A stretch of 64,000 bases of DNA from CAVXDY01 sp963760715 (lineage in GTDB: Bacteria; Actinomycetota; Thermoleophilia; Miltoncostaeales; Miltoncostaeaceae), in the NCBI GenBank assembly GCA_963760715.1, contig CAVXDY010000007.1, positions 892,565-956,564 of the forward strand, given 5' to 3'. The position numbers were made by a program, and so were the translations under genes. The notes beneath the pieces are model-generated. The model was given only the letters and a program-made list of their open reading frames with translations, did not search any database and had not been told where the DNA came from. Positions 1-8,407 of this stretch are shown one piece after another. How positions within the stretch are numbered: position 1 is the first letter of the stretch; every line of letters begins with the position of its first letter.

Positions 1-29
1 CCCCAGGCCCTCGCTCACGTGACGTTCTC

Positions 30-602
30 CTATGCGCCGCGCATCCGGTTGTGAATGCGCGCAAACCGCGGCGCGCCCTCGGGGAGGTCGCCCCCGGCGG
101 CGGGAGCGATCTGGGTCTCGACGAACCGGCCGGCGGACTCCGGCGAGTCCCAGACGTCGGCGAACACCATGCCGCCGTCGGTCGTCGCGGCGGCGTGCGA
201 CACCGCCGGATGGGCGCTGCCGTCGCCCACATGCGCGGGCATGGTCCCGGTGAGGGCGTCATACGCATCCGGAGTGAAGCCGTCCGCCTCCCAGACCAGC
301 AGCACCCCCGGGACGGTTCCGGCACCCTGCCGGATCAGGTTGTGCACGGGCATGATTCGCGGCGTCGCAACGAGGCCGGTCTGGGCCAGCGCCGCGCCCA
401 AGCGCTCCTCGAAGAAGCGGTCCAGCGCCGCCTCCGACTCCCAGATGTTGACCACCACCAGGCCCTGGTCGTTGACACCGCAGCAGTGTGAGATCAGACC
501 CGCGGGGGCGTCGGCGTCGCCGCGGATGCCCATCAGCTCGTTGGTCCGGTCGTAGGCCTCGGTGGACGCGCCCGGCGCATCCATCAGCAGCATCACCGGC
601 AT
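30..602 (-). CDS. Tandem ABM/Dabb-like ferredoxin-fold protein
   Basis: A 190-residue protein made of two similar halves of about 90 residues. Each has a beta strand with LLMDAPG or VLLVWEADG, a helix with YDRTNELMG or YDALTGTMP, and a strand-helix pair of the form VVVNIWES..FFEERL or VFADVWDS..FVETQI. This matches a duplicated dimeric alpha/beta-barrel (antibiotic monooxygenase-like) fold, such as is found in haem, polyketide or stress proteins, but I see no residue that defines a reaction. The ATG at 602 was chosen because GGGAGG lies 5 nt upstream; the reading frame stays open further upstream but that part is Arg-rich and unlike protein. It appears to be monocistronic. The fold assignment is by eye; the function is unknown. 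Confidence 0.7.
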   Translation of the reverse strand: MPVMLLMDAPGASTEAYDRTNELMGIRGDADAPAGLISHCCGVNDQGLVVVNIWESEAALDRFFEERLGAALAQTGLVATPRIMPVHNLIRQGAGTVPGVLLVWEADGFTPDAYDALTGTMPAHVGDGSAHPAVSHAAATTDGGMVFADVWDSPESAGRFVETQIAPAAGGDLPEGAPRFARIHNRMRGA

Positions 603-932
603 GCCAGCCTCCCATCGTCCCGCTCTTGATCGCCGCGCCCACCATCTGCGATCTGGTGATCGGGTGGGGGCTGCCGTATCGGTGGCATCTTCGTTCGACC
701 TGCCGCGCCGGTTCAACCTCGGAGGGGCGAGAATGCGTCCCGGGGGCCGGGAAGCGGCCGCCCACTCTGGCGGGCGCGGAAGGCGGCTCGGGTCCCCGGA
801 ACCGACGCGCCAGCCGCACCGCGATGTTTCCGCTCCTCCCGCCGCATCCCGACCCTCGCCCGTCCAGGCGGACGATCAGGGCGGTGGCGTGCTCACGTCG
901 TCACTTCCTTCCCGATCGGTGCTTCGGTCCGG
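603..932. other. Intergenic stretch, no convincing gene
   Basis: About 330 bases between two minus-strand genes. A plus-strand frame begins at the ATG at 733 behind GGAGGGG, but its product is Arg/Ser/Pro-rich and runs antisense into the next gene, so I do not call it. The stretch probably contains the promoter of the ABM-like gene; no clear -35/-10 pair was recognised. Confidence 0.5.
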
Positions 933-1238
933 TCACTTCGCCTCAGGCCGCCGGGCCGGCACGAGCCGGTCGCACTGCTCGGCGAGCCGCCCGTCGTCGG
1001 CGGCGAACCGCTGACACGCCATCGCGGCGTCCGCCCCGCAGTACCTGACGTTGGCGCCTCCCACGACGGAGGCGCGCAGCGTCGTGACGCAGCCGGCGTC
1101 CGGTGCGGGAGCGGATCCGTGTGAGCTCAGGACGATGGCGGCCGGCGTGCCGACCAGCGCCGCGCACGCGAGCGCGACGAGGAACCACCGGTCGCGCCCG
1201 GTCATACGTCGCTGGAGACGCGCCGTCTCGGCCGGCAC
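933..1238 (-). CDS. Small membrane-anchored or secreted protein
   Basis: A product of about 90-101 residues. A short basic N-terminus precedes one hydrophobic segment (RWFLVALACAALVGTPAAIV), followed by an outward-facing domain with four cysteines (AGCVTT, VRYCGA, MACQRF, EQCDRL) that could form two disulfides. The start is either GTG 1238 or ATG 1205; neither has a strong ribosome site. I do not recognise the family. The signal anchor and paired cysteines suggest an extracytoplasmic protein. It is a single gene upstream of the universal stress gene on the same strand. Confidence 0.5.
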   Translation of the reverse strand: MPAETARLQRRMTGRDRWFLVALACAALVGTPAAIVLSSHGSAPAPDAGCVTTLRASVVGGANVRYCGADAAMACQRFAADDGRLAEQCDRLVPARRPEAK

Positions 1239-1277
1239 CGGCGTCAGGCTCCGTGGAGTGTCATTCGATTCAATGGA

Positions 1278-1955
1278 TCAGCCGTCGAAGCGCAGGGCGA
1301 CGCCGCGCGGCACCACGAGCACCGGGCACCGGGAGAGCTCGATCAGGTACTCGGCGGCCGCGCTGATCGTCACCCTCCCGGTGACGGTGCCCGGCTTGGA
1401 GCCGACGACGACGAGGTCGACGTCGCCGGTCGCCCGCTCGGCGATCGTCGCGCCGAACCGGGAGGCGAGGGCCTCCGCGGTCTCCCGCGCACACGGGTCG
1501 CCGTCCTCGCCGATCGCCGCGATCGTCCGGACGCGGAAGTCCGTCTGCTCGGCGAAGCCCGCCGGCGCGAGGGCGAGTGCGACGGGCCCTCCGTCGAGGA
1601 GGCGCCGCGCCGAGGATTGCGGATCGACGTGCCCGGCCGCCGTGCGGTACTCCGAGCCGAAGACGATGAGGTCCGCGTGCTCCGCCAGCGCGAGCTCGCG
1701 GAGCCCCTCCGGCGTGGAGGCGCTCACGATGACGTGGCGCGGGACGTCGGGTTGCCCGAGCACGCCGCCGCCCTTCTCGAGGAGGGCTTGCGCCTCGTGC
1801 TCGGCAAGCCGCTCGCGCCCGCTCTCGGCCTCCTGGGCGTGGCGGACGTATGCGAGCGCGAGCGACGCGCCCGCACCTCCGAGCAGGCGCCCGAACGCGA
1901 GCGCGTCGAGGTCGTTCTCGGTGCCGTCGTAGGAGACGATGATCTTCGTGGCCAT
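1278..1955 (-). CDS. Universal stress protein, tandem UspA domains
   Basis: 225 residues. The first UspA-like domain starts with KIIVSYDGTENDLDALAF and has a strand ending DLIVFGSEYRTAAGHV, similar to the usual G-S-x-G ATP-binding turn. The second, shorter domain begins FRVRTIAAIGEDGDP and ends DLVVVGSKPGTVTGRVTIS, then a final LVVPRG strand. Such proteins bind nucleotides and are linked to stress, hypoxia and stationary-phase survival. The ATG at 1955 has GAGGA upstream. It lies directly downstream of and co-oriented with the ammonium transporter, with 131 nt between, so the two may share transcription. Confidence 0.85.
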   Translation of the reverse strand: MATKIIVSYDGTENDLDALAFGRLLGGAGASLALAYVRHAQEAESGRERLAEHEAQALLEKGGGVLGQPDVPRHVIVSASTPEGLRELALAEHADLIVFGSEYRTAAGHVDPQSSARRLLDGGPVALALAPAGFAEQTDFRVRTIAAIGEDGDPCARETAEALASRFGATIAERATGDVDLVVVGSKPGTVTGRVTISAAAEYLIELSRCPVLVVPRGVALRFDG

Positions 1956-2086
1956 GGGGGTTCCTCGCGATCGTGGTGGCCCGGTGATCGATGGGAGTGC
2001 GGTTCGCGCACCTCTCCTTGGCGTGGCGGGGATCGCGGGGAGGGAGAGTAGGGACTCCCCGCGATCCCGCACCCCTGGTGCGCCGC

Positions 2087-3460
2087 CTACCCGGCCGGCG
2101 CTCGGCCCTCCCCGCCGCCCTGGGCGGCCGCCGGGGCTCCGGACGGGTACCCGAGCGACGGGATGTCCGCCGGGTAGACCTCGTGACCGTGGACGGCGAT
2201 GTCGCCGGTCTCCATGTCCTCCTCGCTCATCCGCATCGGGATGACGAGATCCACCAGCTTGAGCAGGATGAACGTGACGATGCCGGAGAAGAGGATCACC
2301 CAGAGCGCGGTGAGCGCCTGCCACTTGAGCAGGTGCAGCCCTCCCGACACCGAGGTCCCGGGCACGACCTCCATCGCCGAGTCGGCGAGCAGGCCGGTGA
2401 GCAGTCCGCCGATGAGGCCGGCGAAGCCGTGCGTGTAGACCACTCCGAGCGTGTCGTCGACGCTCCGGAAGGGACGAACGCGCGCCAGGTAGTTGTAGGC
2501 GACGTACACGAGCACCGAGCCGATCGCGCCGATCGCGATCGCGCCGAAGCCGTTCACGAAGCCGGCCGCCGGGGTGATCGCGACCAGGCCGACGATCATC
2601 CCGTTGACGCTGCCGAGCAGTGAAGGCTTGCGCTTGGTCGCGTAGTCGCAGGTGACCCAGACGAGGAACGCGACGGCCGCGGCGAGGTTCGTGTTCAGCA
2701 CCGCCGATGCCGCGTCCACGCCGGCGTTGTACGGGTCGCCGCCGTTGAAGCCGTTCCAGCCCAGCCAGAGCAGGCCGGCGCCGAGAGCGACCATCGCAAG
2801 ATTGTTCGGCGCGTCGATCTCACGGTCGCGTGCGAGACGGGGACCGATCACCCAGGCGGCGACGAAGCCGGAGACGCCCGCCGCGAGGTGGATGACGTAG
2901 CCGCCGCTGAAGTCGACCGCCCCCTGCTGGGCGAACCAGCCGCCGCCCCAGATCAGGAAGGCGTTGACCGTGTACACGCAGGTCGACCAGAGCAGGACGA
3001 ACGGGATCCAGGCCTTGAAGTTCACGCGGCCGAGCACCGAGCCGAGCATCAGGATCGGTGTGATCGCCGCGAAGACGAACTGGAAGTAGACGAGGGACGA
3101 CTGCGGGAAGTCGAGCACCCCCGCGGGCCCGAGGTTCGGGATGGTCGCCTGTCCCTGCTCCGACGCGTGGTTCAGCACGGGTCCGGGCTTCCCGAGGAAG
3201 TTGCCGAAGAAGCTGTCCCCGTTCTGCCCGAAGATGTGCATCGGGTGGCCGAAGCCCATCTTGAAGCCGTAGAGCACCCACATCAGAAGGATGAGCGCGA
3301 AGGCGACGAACGCCAGCATCATGCTGTTCACCGACCAGCGCTTCTGCATCACCCCGCCGTACAGGACCACCAGCCCCGGGACGCTCATCAGGCCGACGAG
3401 CGTGGCCGCCGTGAGCTGCCATGCGTTGTCGCCCGGGTTCAGCCAGGTGGGATAGAGCAT
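2087..3460 (-). CDS. amt: Ammonium transporter, Amt family
   Basis: 457 residues with about eleven membrane helices, a normal Amt/MEP/Rh length. It carries the conserved VDFSGGYVIHLAAG segment (first pore His) and VVYTHGFAGLIGG (second pore His), plus the helix-start D in VDF and WLGWNGFNGGD. The N-terminus has no extra signal sequence. The C-terminal cytoplasmic tail is extended and Gly/Ala/Pro-rich after the usual regulatory helix. The ATG at 3460 has AAGGAGAG eight nt upstream. Amt genes are often followed by glnK, the PII regulator, but no glnK is present here; the next gene is a universal stress protein. Function: ammonium/ammonia uptake at the plasma membrane. Confidence 0.95.
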   Translation of the reverse strand: MLYPTWLNPGDNAWQLTAATLVGLMSVPGLVVLYGGVMQKRWSVNSMMLAFVAFALILLMWVLYGFKMGFGHPMHIFGQNGDSFFGNFLGKPGPVLNHASEQGQATIPNLGPAGVLDFPQSSLVYFQFVFAAITPILMLGSVLGRVNFKAWIPFVLLWSTCVYTVNAFLIWGGGWFAQQGAVDFSGGYVIHLAAGVSGFVAAWVIGPRLARDREIDAPNNLAMVALGAGLLWLGWNGFNGGDPYNAGVDAASAVLNTNLAAAVAFLVWVTCDYATKRKPSLLGSVNGMIVGLVAITPAAGFVNGFGAIAIGAIGSVLVYVAYNYLARVRPFRSVDDTLGVVYTHGFAGLIGGLLTGLLADSAMEVVPGTSVSGGLHLLKWQALTALWVILFSGIVTFILLKLVDLVIPMRMSEEDMETGDIAVHGHEVYPADIPSLGYPSGAPAAAQGGGEGRAPAG

Positions 3461-3561
3461 GTCCTGCTCTCCTTTCCTAGGTCACTCCGACAGCGCCCCT
3501 TGCGAGAGCAGCTGAGTCCCCAGGGGCGTTCAGGACCGCGGGCAGGCGAGCTGGGCGGCGT

Positions 3562-3714
3562 CTACCCGAGGAGTGGGGAGTCCGCGACGGCGCGGCGCGG
3601 GCCGGGCGGCGAGCGGGCGCTGGTGCCGGCGGTCGCATCGGCCCCGGCCTCTCCCTGTGCCCCCGTGAGCATCTCGGGCACGGTCTTGATCCGGACGCTG
3701 ATGGCGTCGCTCAT
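3562..3714 (-). CDS. Small 50-residue hypothetical protein
   Basis: A short frame starting at ATG 3714 with GGAGG seven nt upstream and ending at TAG 3562. The product begins MSDAISVRIKTVPEML and then becomes Gly/Ala/Pro-rich, ending VADSPLLG. The good ribosome site and non-random N-terminal half (alternating hydrophobics) argue for a real gene; the low-complexity tail argues for caution. It sits 101 nt upstream of amt on the same strand, so it could lead the amt transcript. It shows no resemblance to a PII protein. Function unknown. Confidence 0.4.
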   Translation of the reverse strand: MSDAISVRIKTVPEMLTGAQGEAGADATAGTSARSPPGPRRAVADSPLLG

Positions 3715-3859
3715 ATCGTCGCCTCCGCGGGCACGCAGACGATGAGGCGGTCAACCGTACGACCGCCCGCGGGCGGGACGATTTGGCCCTCAGGACCGTT
3801 TCGCGGACCCGGGTTTGTACCCCGCGGCCAAACGCGCGCCGCGCGGGGTCAGGGCGACA

Positions 3860-5530
3860 TCAGCCGTCCAGGACCGCGTGCACGAACCTTGTCGCCAGGG
3901 CCCCGTCGCCCACGGCTCCGGCGACCCGTTTCGTCGCTCCCGCCCGGACGTCGCCGGCGGCGAACACGCCGGGCCGCACCGTCTCCAGCAGGTGGGGCGC
4001 GCGGTCGGTCAGGGGCCAGCTCAGCCTGCCGTCGCAGGCGGCCGCGCCCGGCCCGCACAGCAGGTAGCCCGCGGCGTCGACCCCCACCACGCCGGTGACC
4101 GCCTCCGTGCACGGCTCGGCGCCGATCATCACGAACACCGCCCGCACCGCCACCCGCTGCTCGCCGGCGCCGTTGCGGAGCGTGACGGCGTCGAGCGCGC
4201 CGCGGCCGTGCAGGGCGACCACCTCCGTCCCGGTCAGCACCTCGATGCGGGGCGAGCGCTCGATGCGCTCGACGAGGTAGCGGGACATGGTGCTCGAGAG
4301 GCCCTCGCCACGCACCACCACGCGGACGCTGCGGGCGTGGCGCGCGAGGTGGGTGACCGCCTGTCCCGCGGAGTTGCCACCGCCGACCACGATCACGTCC
4401 TCGTCGCGGAACCGCTCGGCGTCGGCCGGCATGGCCGCGTGGTAGAGGCCCGCCCCCCGGTAGCGCTCGACGTCGGGGACCGCGAGCTCGCGCCAGCGCG
4501 CCCCGGTGGCCACGACGACCGTCCGGCCCAGGACGTACTGGCCGTCGTCGAGGTCGACGCGCGCGAGCCCCTCGGGGCCGTCGGTCAGCTCGACCGCCCG
4601 GTGGAAGCTCGACAGGACCGCGTCGAACCGGCGTGCCTGCAGGGTCGCGGCCCTCGTCAGCTCGGCGCCCGAGATCCCGCTCGGGAAGCCCAGGTAGTTC
4701 TCGATGCGGTTGCTGCTGCCCGCCTGGCCTCCCGGGCCCCAGGCCTCCGCGACGAAGGTGCGGAATCCCTCCGAGCCGCCGTAGACCGAGGCCGCCAGCC
4801 CGGCCGGCCCGCCGCCGATGACGACCAGGTCGAAGAGCTGCCCGTCGACCTCCGCGCGCAGGCCGAGCTCGCGGGCCACCTGGGCCGCCGAGGGGTTGCG
4901 GAGGACCCGGTCGTTGCGGATGAGGACGGGGGTCTCCTCGCGCGTGATGTCGAGCCAGTCGAGGATCTTGTCCGCGTAGGGATCGAGGTCGACGTCGTGG
5001 AAGCGGAGCGGGACGAGGTTGCGCTCCAGCAGGTCGCGGACGTCGAAGGCGCGGCGCGAGCCGCGCTCGGCGATGAGGTGCATCACCCCGTGTCCCGCTC
5101 CCTCGTGCCAGGCACGGCGGGCCAGGAGACAGCCCAGCACCACCTCGCCCATCTCCGGCGATGCCGCCAGCATGGCGCGCAGCCCGGGCCGATCGAAGGC
5201 GATCGTCTCCGTCGGCTCGGAGGCCACGCACTCCGCCATCGCGGGCTCGCCCGTGAAGGTCGCGATGTCGCCGATGAACGTCCCGGCGTCGGCCTCCGCG
5301 ATCCAGATCTCCTTGCCCGGCTTGTGGTCGATGAGGTCGACCCGGCCGCTCTCGATGATGAAGAAGGGCGCGTCGCGCAGACCCTGCTCGTAGAGGATCT
5401 CGCCCGTGGCGAACGAGCGCCGCTCGCCCTTCTCGGCGAGCCAGGCCAGCTTGTGCTCCGGCAGCCGGGGGTAGAGGACCTCGTCGGCGAGATCGGGGAA
5501 CGGGTCGGCCTTGATGCGGGTGGTCGTCAC
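3860..5530 (-). CDS. cNMP-binding domain fused to thioredoxin-reductase-like flavoprotein
   Basis: 556 residues. Residues about 15-140 form a cyclic-nucleotide-binding beta-roll (GEILYEQG, FFIIESGRVDLID, GTFIGDIATFTGEP). A linker of about 85 residues follows, then a class II pyridine nucleotide-disulfide oxidoreductase with FAD site LVVIGGGPAGLAASVYG, the GGQAGSS and ENYLGFP signatures, NAD(P)H site VIVVGGGNSAGQA and a C-terminal GVFAAGDVRAG FAD motif. The position where thioredoxin reductases have CxxC reads LYHAAM, so the redox dithiol is missing. Members of this fusion group are known without the dithiol; their substrate is not established. GTG 5530 lacks a good ribosome site but follows a TAGCGT -10-like element. 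Single gene. Confidence 0.88.
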   Translation of the reverse strand: MTTTRIKADPFPDLADEVLYPRLPEHKLAWLAEKGERRSFATGEILYEQGLRDAPFFIIESGRVDLIDHKPGKEIWIAEADAGTFIGDIATFTGEPAMAECVASEPTETIAFDRPGLRAMLAASPEMGEVVLGCLLARRAWHEGAGHGVMHLIAERGSRRAFDVRDLLERNLVPLRFHDVDLDPYADKILDWLDITREETPVLIRNDRVLRNPSAAQVARELGLRAEVDGQLFDLVVIGGGPAGLAASVYGGSEGFRTFVAEAWGPGGQAGSSNRIENYLGFPSGISGAELTRAATLQARRFDAVLSSFHRAVELTDGPEGLARVDLDDGQYVLGRTVVVATGARWRELAVPDVERYRGAGLYHAAMPADAERFRDEDVIVVGGGNSAGQAVTHLARHARSVRVVVRGEGLSSTMSRYLVERIERSPRIEVLTGTEVVALHGRGALDAVTLRNGAGEQRVAVRAVFVMIGAEPCTEAVTGVVGVDAAGYLLCGPGAAACDGRLSWPLTDRAPHLLETVRPGVFAAGDVRAGATKRVAGAVGDGALATRFVHAVLDG

Positions 5531-5597
5531 CGTTCACACGCTAGCGGAGCGGCCGGCATCGCCGACCGTCCCTCCGACGGCGGTCGCGGTGGCCGTG

Positions 5598-7829
5598 CTA
5601 GTCGCGCGAGGTGGTCCTCCGGCTCGGCACCGGATGCCGGGCGTCCGCATGCAGTCCGGCCGCGCCTCGCGCTCCCACCAGCACCCGGACCTCGTCGACC
5701 CGCCCGATGAAACCCCCGCCCACCTTCAGCACGTCGCCCCACGCGACCGCGCCCCGGGTGGCCCGCCGAGCCGCCACGACGTCGTTCACATAGATCCGCA
5801 CGACCGTGGCGTTCGCGCTGATGGCGACGTGGGTCCAGCGTCCGACCGCGACCCGCGGAGCCGTCCGGGACCCCCGGATGCGCCGGGGCCCCGCCGTCAC
5901 CGCGAGAACGAGGGGCCGCGGCCCGCCGGTGAGGCGGAGCACGCGGAAACGACCCGGGCGACCGGGCCGGATCCAGGCCTCGAGGGTCACGGCCGGTGCC
6001 CCGGCCAGCCCGGCCAGGGGCCCGCTGACGAGGACGCCGCGGCGATCGGAGAAGGCGATTCCGGGCCCGAAGCGCCCCGCCGCGATGCGCCGAGCCCCGC
6101 GAATGACCCCGCCCGCCCCGGCGCGCCGCGTATCGTGCACGCGCCGGCCGGAGCGCTCCCCGAATCCCCACTCGAGAACCGGGCCGTGACGGGGGACCAG
6201 GAGGGGGGCGCCCGTGCCGACGGCGCCGGGGCCGGGGCCGGGGCCGGGGCCGGCCGGAGCGGGCGGCGGGACCGGGGGCGGTGCGAGGTCGAGCAGCGCG
6301 CGGCGCACGAAGGCCTGCACGCGCGGATCGCTCGTGCCCGCGCCGGTGTCGCGGTAGTCGCTGACCCCGTCCCGCCAGGAGTCGAGCATCCAGGAGAACT
6401 GGAGCGTCCCGGCCGAGAGCACCCGCGCTCCGGAGGCCGGGTCGGCGTACGTCACGGCATCCGCCGAGGGGTCGGCCGGGTACGGGCTCGGGGCCGGCAC
6501 CACGTCGCGATGAAGCAGCACCGTGAGCGGCCCGGGCGTCGCGCAGCCCGGGGTGACCTGATCCCACTCGTACCCGACGACCCCTCCGACCGTCGCGCCC
6601 TGCGTGAGGCCGGAGCCCGCGAGCCAGGGGTTCGCGGCCCCCGCCGCGGTGACCGTGAGATCTCGCGCAACGTGGTCGGAGCGGTGCGAGGAGTTCAGGG
6701 CGTCCTCGTAGTACTGCACCCCCAGCAGCTGGCATTCGGGCCGTCCGAGGGAGCGGAACAGGGTCGTCCGCCCGGGCCCGCTCACCGGGTCGCTCGAGGC
6801 GTTCTCCTTGTAGCCCACGAGGGTCCGCCCTCCGTCCTCGAGGCGCACCTGCCAGTAGCCGTCGTTCGCGCCCGGGAAGAAGAGGTTGACGCCCGCGGCG
6901 CGCGCGGCGTCGAGGGCGTCGCGCTGGGCCCCGGTCCAGTACTCGGAGTGGCCCGCGACGATGTCGAGACGGGGGCCGATCAGGAGGTCGCCGTGCCCGG
7001 CCACGTCCACGTCGGTCACGTAACCCACCTCGTGCCCCTCGCGCTCGAGGAATCGGACGAGCTGGTAGTCGAAGCTGAACAGGGAGTACGGCGCGAGCCG
7101 CACCGGGTCGTTGACCGGGCCGTAGGTCGTCACCTGGGACAACGGGCGGTCGAAGGAGACCTTGGAGCCGGAGATGCTCTGCGTGCTGTTGAACCCGTAG
7201 AGGCTCTTGCCGCCCCAGTTGTTGTAGGCCTGCCAGGTGTTCACCGGGGCCACGACCATCACGTCGGGCACCTGGCCCGGAGCGGGGCGGACGATGAAGG
7301 GCACCCACCGCGCCGTGCCCTGACCGGCCCCGGCGGTGATCACGAGCTGGGCGATGTAGTAGCCGCTGGGCCAGTCGGCGCCGATCGGCAGGGCATCGGT
7401 CGCGGACCATCCGGCCGCGACCAGCCCCGTGGACGACGGAGCGGGCGGCGCGGGCTGGACCACCCCGGGGCGATCGCCGCCGCACGAGGGAAGGCAGGCG
7501 ACCTGGCGCGCGCCCACGCCGCCGTACCAGCCGAGCCGATCGACCTGGACGCGGTAGCGCATCCCCGCCGCGGCGACGCCGACGTGCAGATCGAGCGTCT
7601 CGCCGGGAGCGACGCTCGCACGACCCGCGTAGCCGTCGATGCTCACCACCTGTCCGGCCCAGGTCTGGGCCAGCGTGGGCACCGGCGCCGGGGCGAGGTC
7701 CCAGCCGGGGGTCCCGGGCAGCAGGTTCTCGGCCCGCGAGCCGGCGCTGGCGGGGCCGGCCATCGCCGCGAGGAGGATGCCGAGGGCGACGAGGGCGAGG
7801 GCGGAACGGCGCGTGCGGCGGGAGCGCAT
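5598..7829 (-). CDS. Secreted DMFase-beta-like protein with C-terminal LamG domain
   Basis: 743 residues. A Sec signal peptide (RRSALALVALGILLAAMAGPASA) is followed by a domain like the large subunit of N,N-dimethylformamidase and DUF6605 proteins: NTWQAYNNWGGKSLYG, FLEREGHEVGYVTDVDV, GHSEYWTGAQRDAL and LFFPGANDGYW. A Pro/Gly linker coded by repeated GGGGCC units near 6226-6255 leads to a concanavalin/LamG-like jelly roll (residues about 565-730; VTLEAWIRPG, GRWTHVAISAN, YVNDVV, IGRVDEVRV). ATG 7829 has GGAGG eight nt upstream. It is probably an extracellular binding protein or hydrolase; dimethylformamidase activity itself should not be assumed. Confidence 0.8.
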   Translation of the reverse strand: MRSRRTRRSALALVALGILLAAMAGPASAGSRAENLLPGTPGWDLAPAPVPTLAQTWAGQVVSIDGYAGRASVAPGETLDLHVGVAAAGMRYRVQVDRLGWYGGVGARQVACLPSCGGDRPGVVQPAPPAPSSTGLVAAGWSATDALPIGADWPSGYYIAQLVITAGAGQGTARWVPFIVRPAPGQVPDVMVVAPVNTWQAYNNWGGKSLYGFNSTQSISGSKVSFDRPLSQVTTYGPVNDPVRLAPYSLFSFDYQLVRFLEREGHEVGYVTDVDVAGHGDLLIGPRLDIVAGHSEYWTGAQRDALDAARAAGVNLFFPGANDGYWQVRLEDGGRTLVGYKENASSDPVSGPGRTTLFRSLGRPECQLLGVQYYEDALNSSHRSDHVARDLTVTAAGAANPWLAGSGLTQGATVGGVVGYEWDQVTPGCATPGPLTVLLHRDVVPAPSPYPADPSADAVTYADPASGARVLSAGTLQFSWMLDSWRDGVSDYRDTGAGTSDPRVQAFVRRALLDLAPPPVPPPAPAGPGPGPGPGAVGTGAPLLVPRHGPVLEWGFGERSGRRVHDTRRAGAGGVIRGARRIAAGRFGPGIAFSDRRGVLVSGPLAGLAGAPAVTLEAWIRPGRPGRFRVLRLTGGPRPLVLAVTAGPRRIRGSRTAPRVAVGRWTHVAISANATVVRIYVNDVVAARRATRGAVAWGDVLKVGGGFIGRVDEVRVLVGARGAAGLHADARHPVPSRRTTSRD

Positions 7830-8101
7830 GAGCCGATCCTCCGGCAGTCCCACCGCCGGGGGCATCTCGTGTTCGGGGGGGCCGCGGTCGCCGATCGGAG
7901 GGTTCCCGCCCATGCGCGCGGGGGTGTCCGGGTGCCCCCAACCGTGCCCGGGCTCCGGCTCCCCCGTCCGCGCCGGACTACCCGGCCGTCAGGTGAGCTC
8001 GTACATCCGCTAGGCCTTCGGGTCTACGGGCATGTCTTCTCCTTCGTGAGATCTGATCGCCGTCTCGCGCCGATCAGCGACGCGCAGCTGCCAGAGGACG
8101 A
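7830..8101. other. Intergenic stretch
   Basis: Between the divergent starts of the secreted LamG protein and the toxin-antitoxin pair. I see no gene, RNA or strong repeat here. The promoters of both flanking transcription units must lie in or next to it. Confidence 0.5.
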
Positions 8102-8149
8102 CTTGCATCTGCAAGGCTGTACGGACTACCGTATGGTTAACGGTACGGT
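8102..8149 (+). promoter_or_regulatory. Candidate autoregulatory operator of the Phd/RelE pair
   Basis: Two inverted repeats lie just upstream of the antitoxin start: CTTGCA-TC-TGCAAG at 8102-8115 and ACCGTA-N10-TACGGT at 8128-8149. A further GTACGG half site sits at 8119. Phd/YefM antitoxins usually bind such palindromes in their own promoter. The repeats are seen directly; the binding role is inferred. Confidence 0.5.
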
Positions 8150-8164
8150 CGGCGAGGAGAACTG

Positions 8165-8407
8165 TTGCCCCGCATCATCGCCTCAGAGGACCTGCGCGCT
8201 CGTCTCGGGAGAGAGCTCGACGGGTTGAAGGAAACGCACGAAGCCCTCTACGTCTCCAAGCGCGGCCAGCTTGCGGGCGTGCTCGTTGACGCCAACCAGT
8301 ACGCCGAGCTGCTCGACCACATCGACTACCTCGAGGACAGCCTGGCTGCGCTGCAGGCCCGCGTGGAGCGTGACGACGCCGTACCGTGGGCCGAGGTGCG
8401 GGAGTAG
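8165..8407 (+). CDS. Phd/YefM-type antitoxin
   Basis: 80 residues. The N-terminal DNA-binding half has the Phd/YefM pattern (RIIASEDLRARLGRELDGL..THEALYVSKRGQLAGVLVDANQYAELL). The C-terminal half is an acidic helix (HIDYLEDSLAALQARVERDD) suited to cover the toxin. The start is TTG 8165, supported by GAGGAG five nt upstream. The downstream toxin overlaps by 22 nt, so the pair is translationally coupled with antitoxin first, the usual order. The conserved NQYAELL segment corresponds to the family's helix around the repressor-toxin junction. Confidence 0.85.
   Translation: MPRIIASEDLRARLGRELDGLKETHEALYVSKRGQLAGVLVDANQYAELLDHIDYLEDSLAALQARVERDDAVPWAEVRE

Noticed and set aside
733..1014. Plus-strand frame with GGAGGGG ribosome-like site
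   Set aside because: Arg/Ser/Pro-rich product without structure, antisense to a better gene at 933-1238.
3815..5710. 631-codon plus-strand open frame
   Set aside because: It is the antisense shadow of the cNMP/TrxR-like gene: high-GC codon bias keeps the opposite frame free of stops; the product is Arg/Asp/His-rich and has no domain.
5511..8228. 905-codon plus-strand open frame
   Set aside because: Antisense shadow of the secreted DMFase-like gene and unrelated flanking DNA; low-complexity product.
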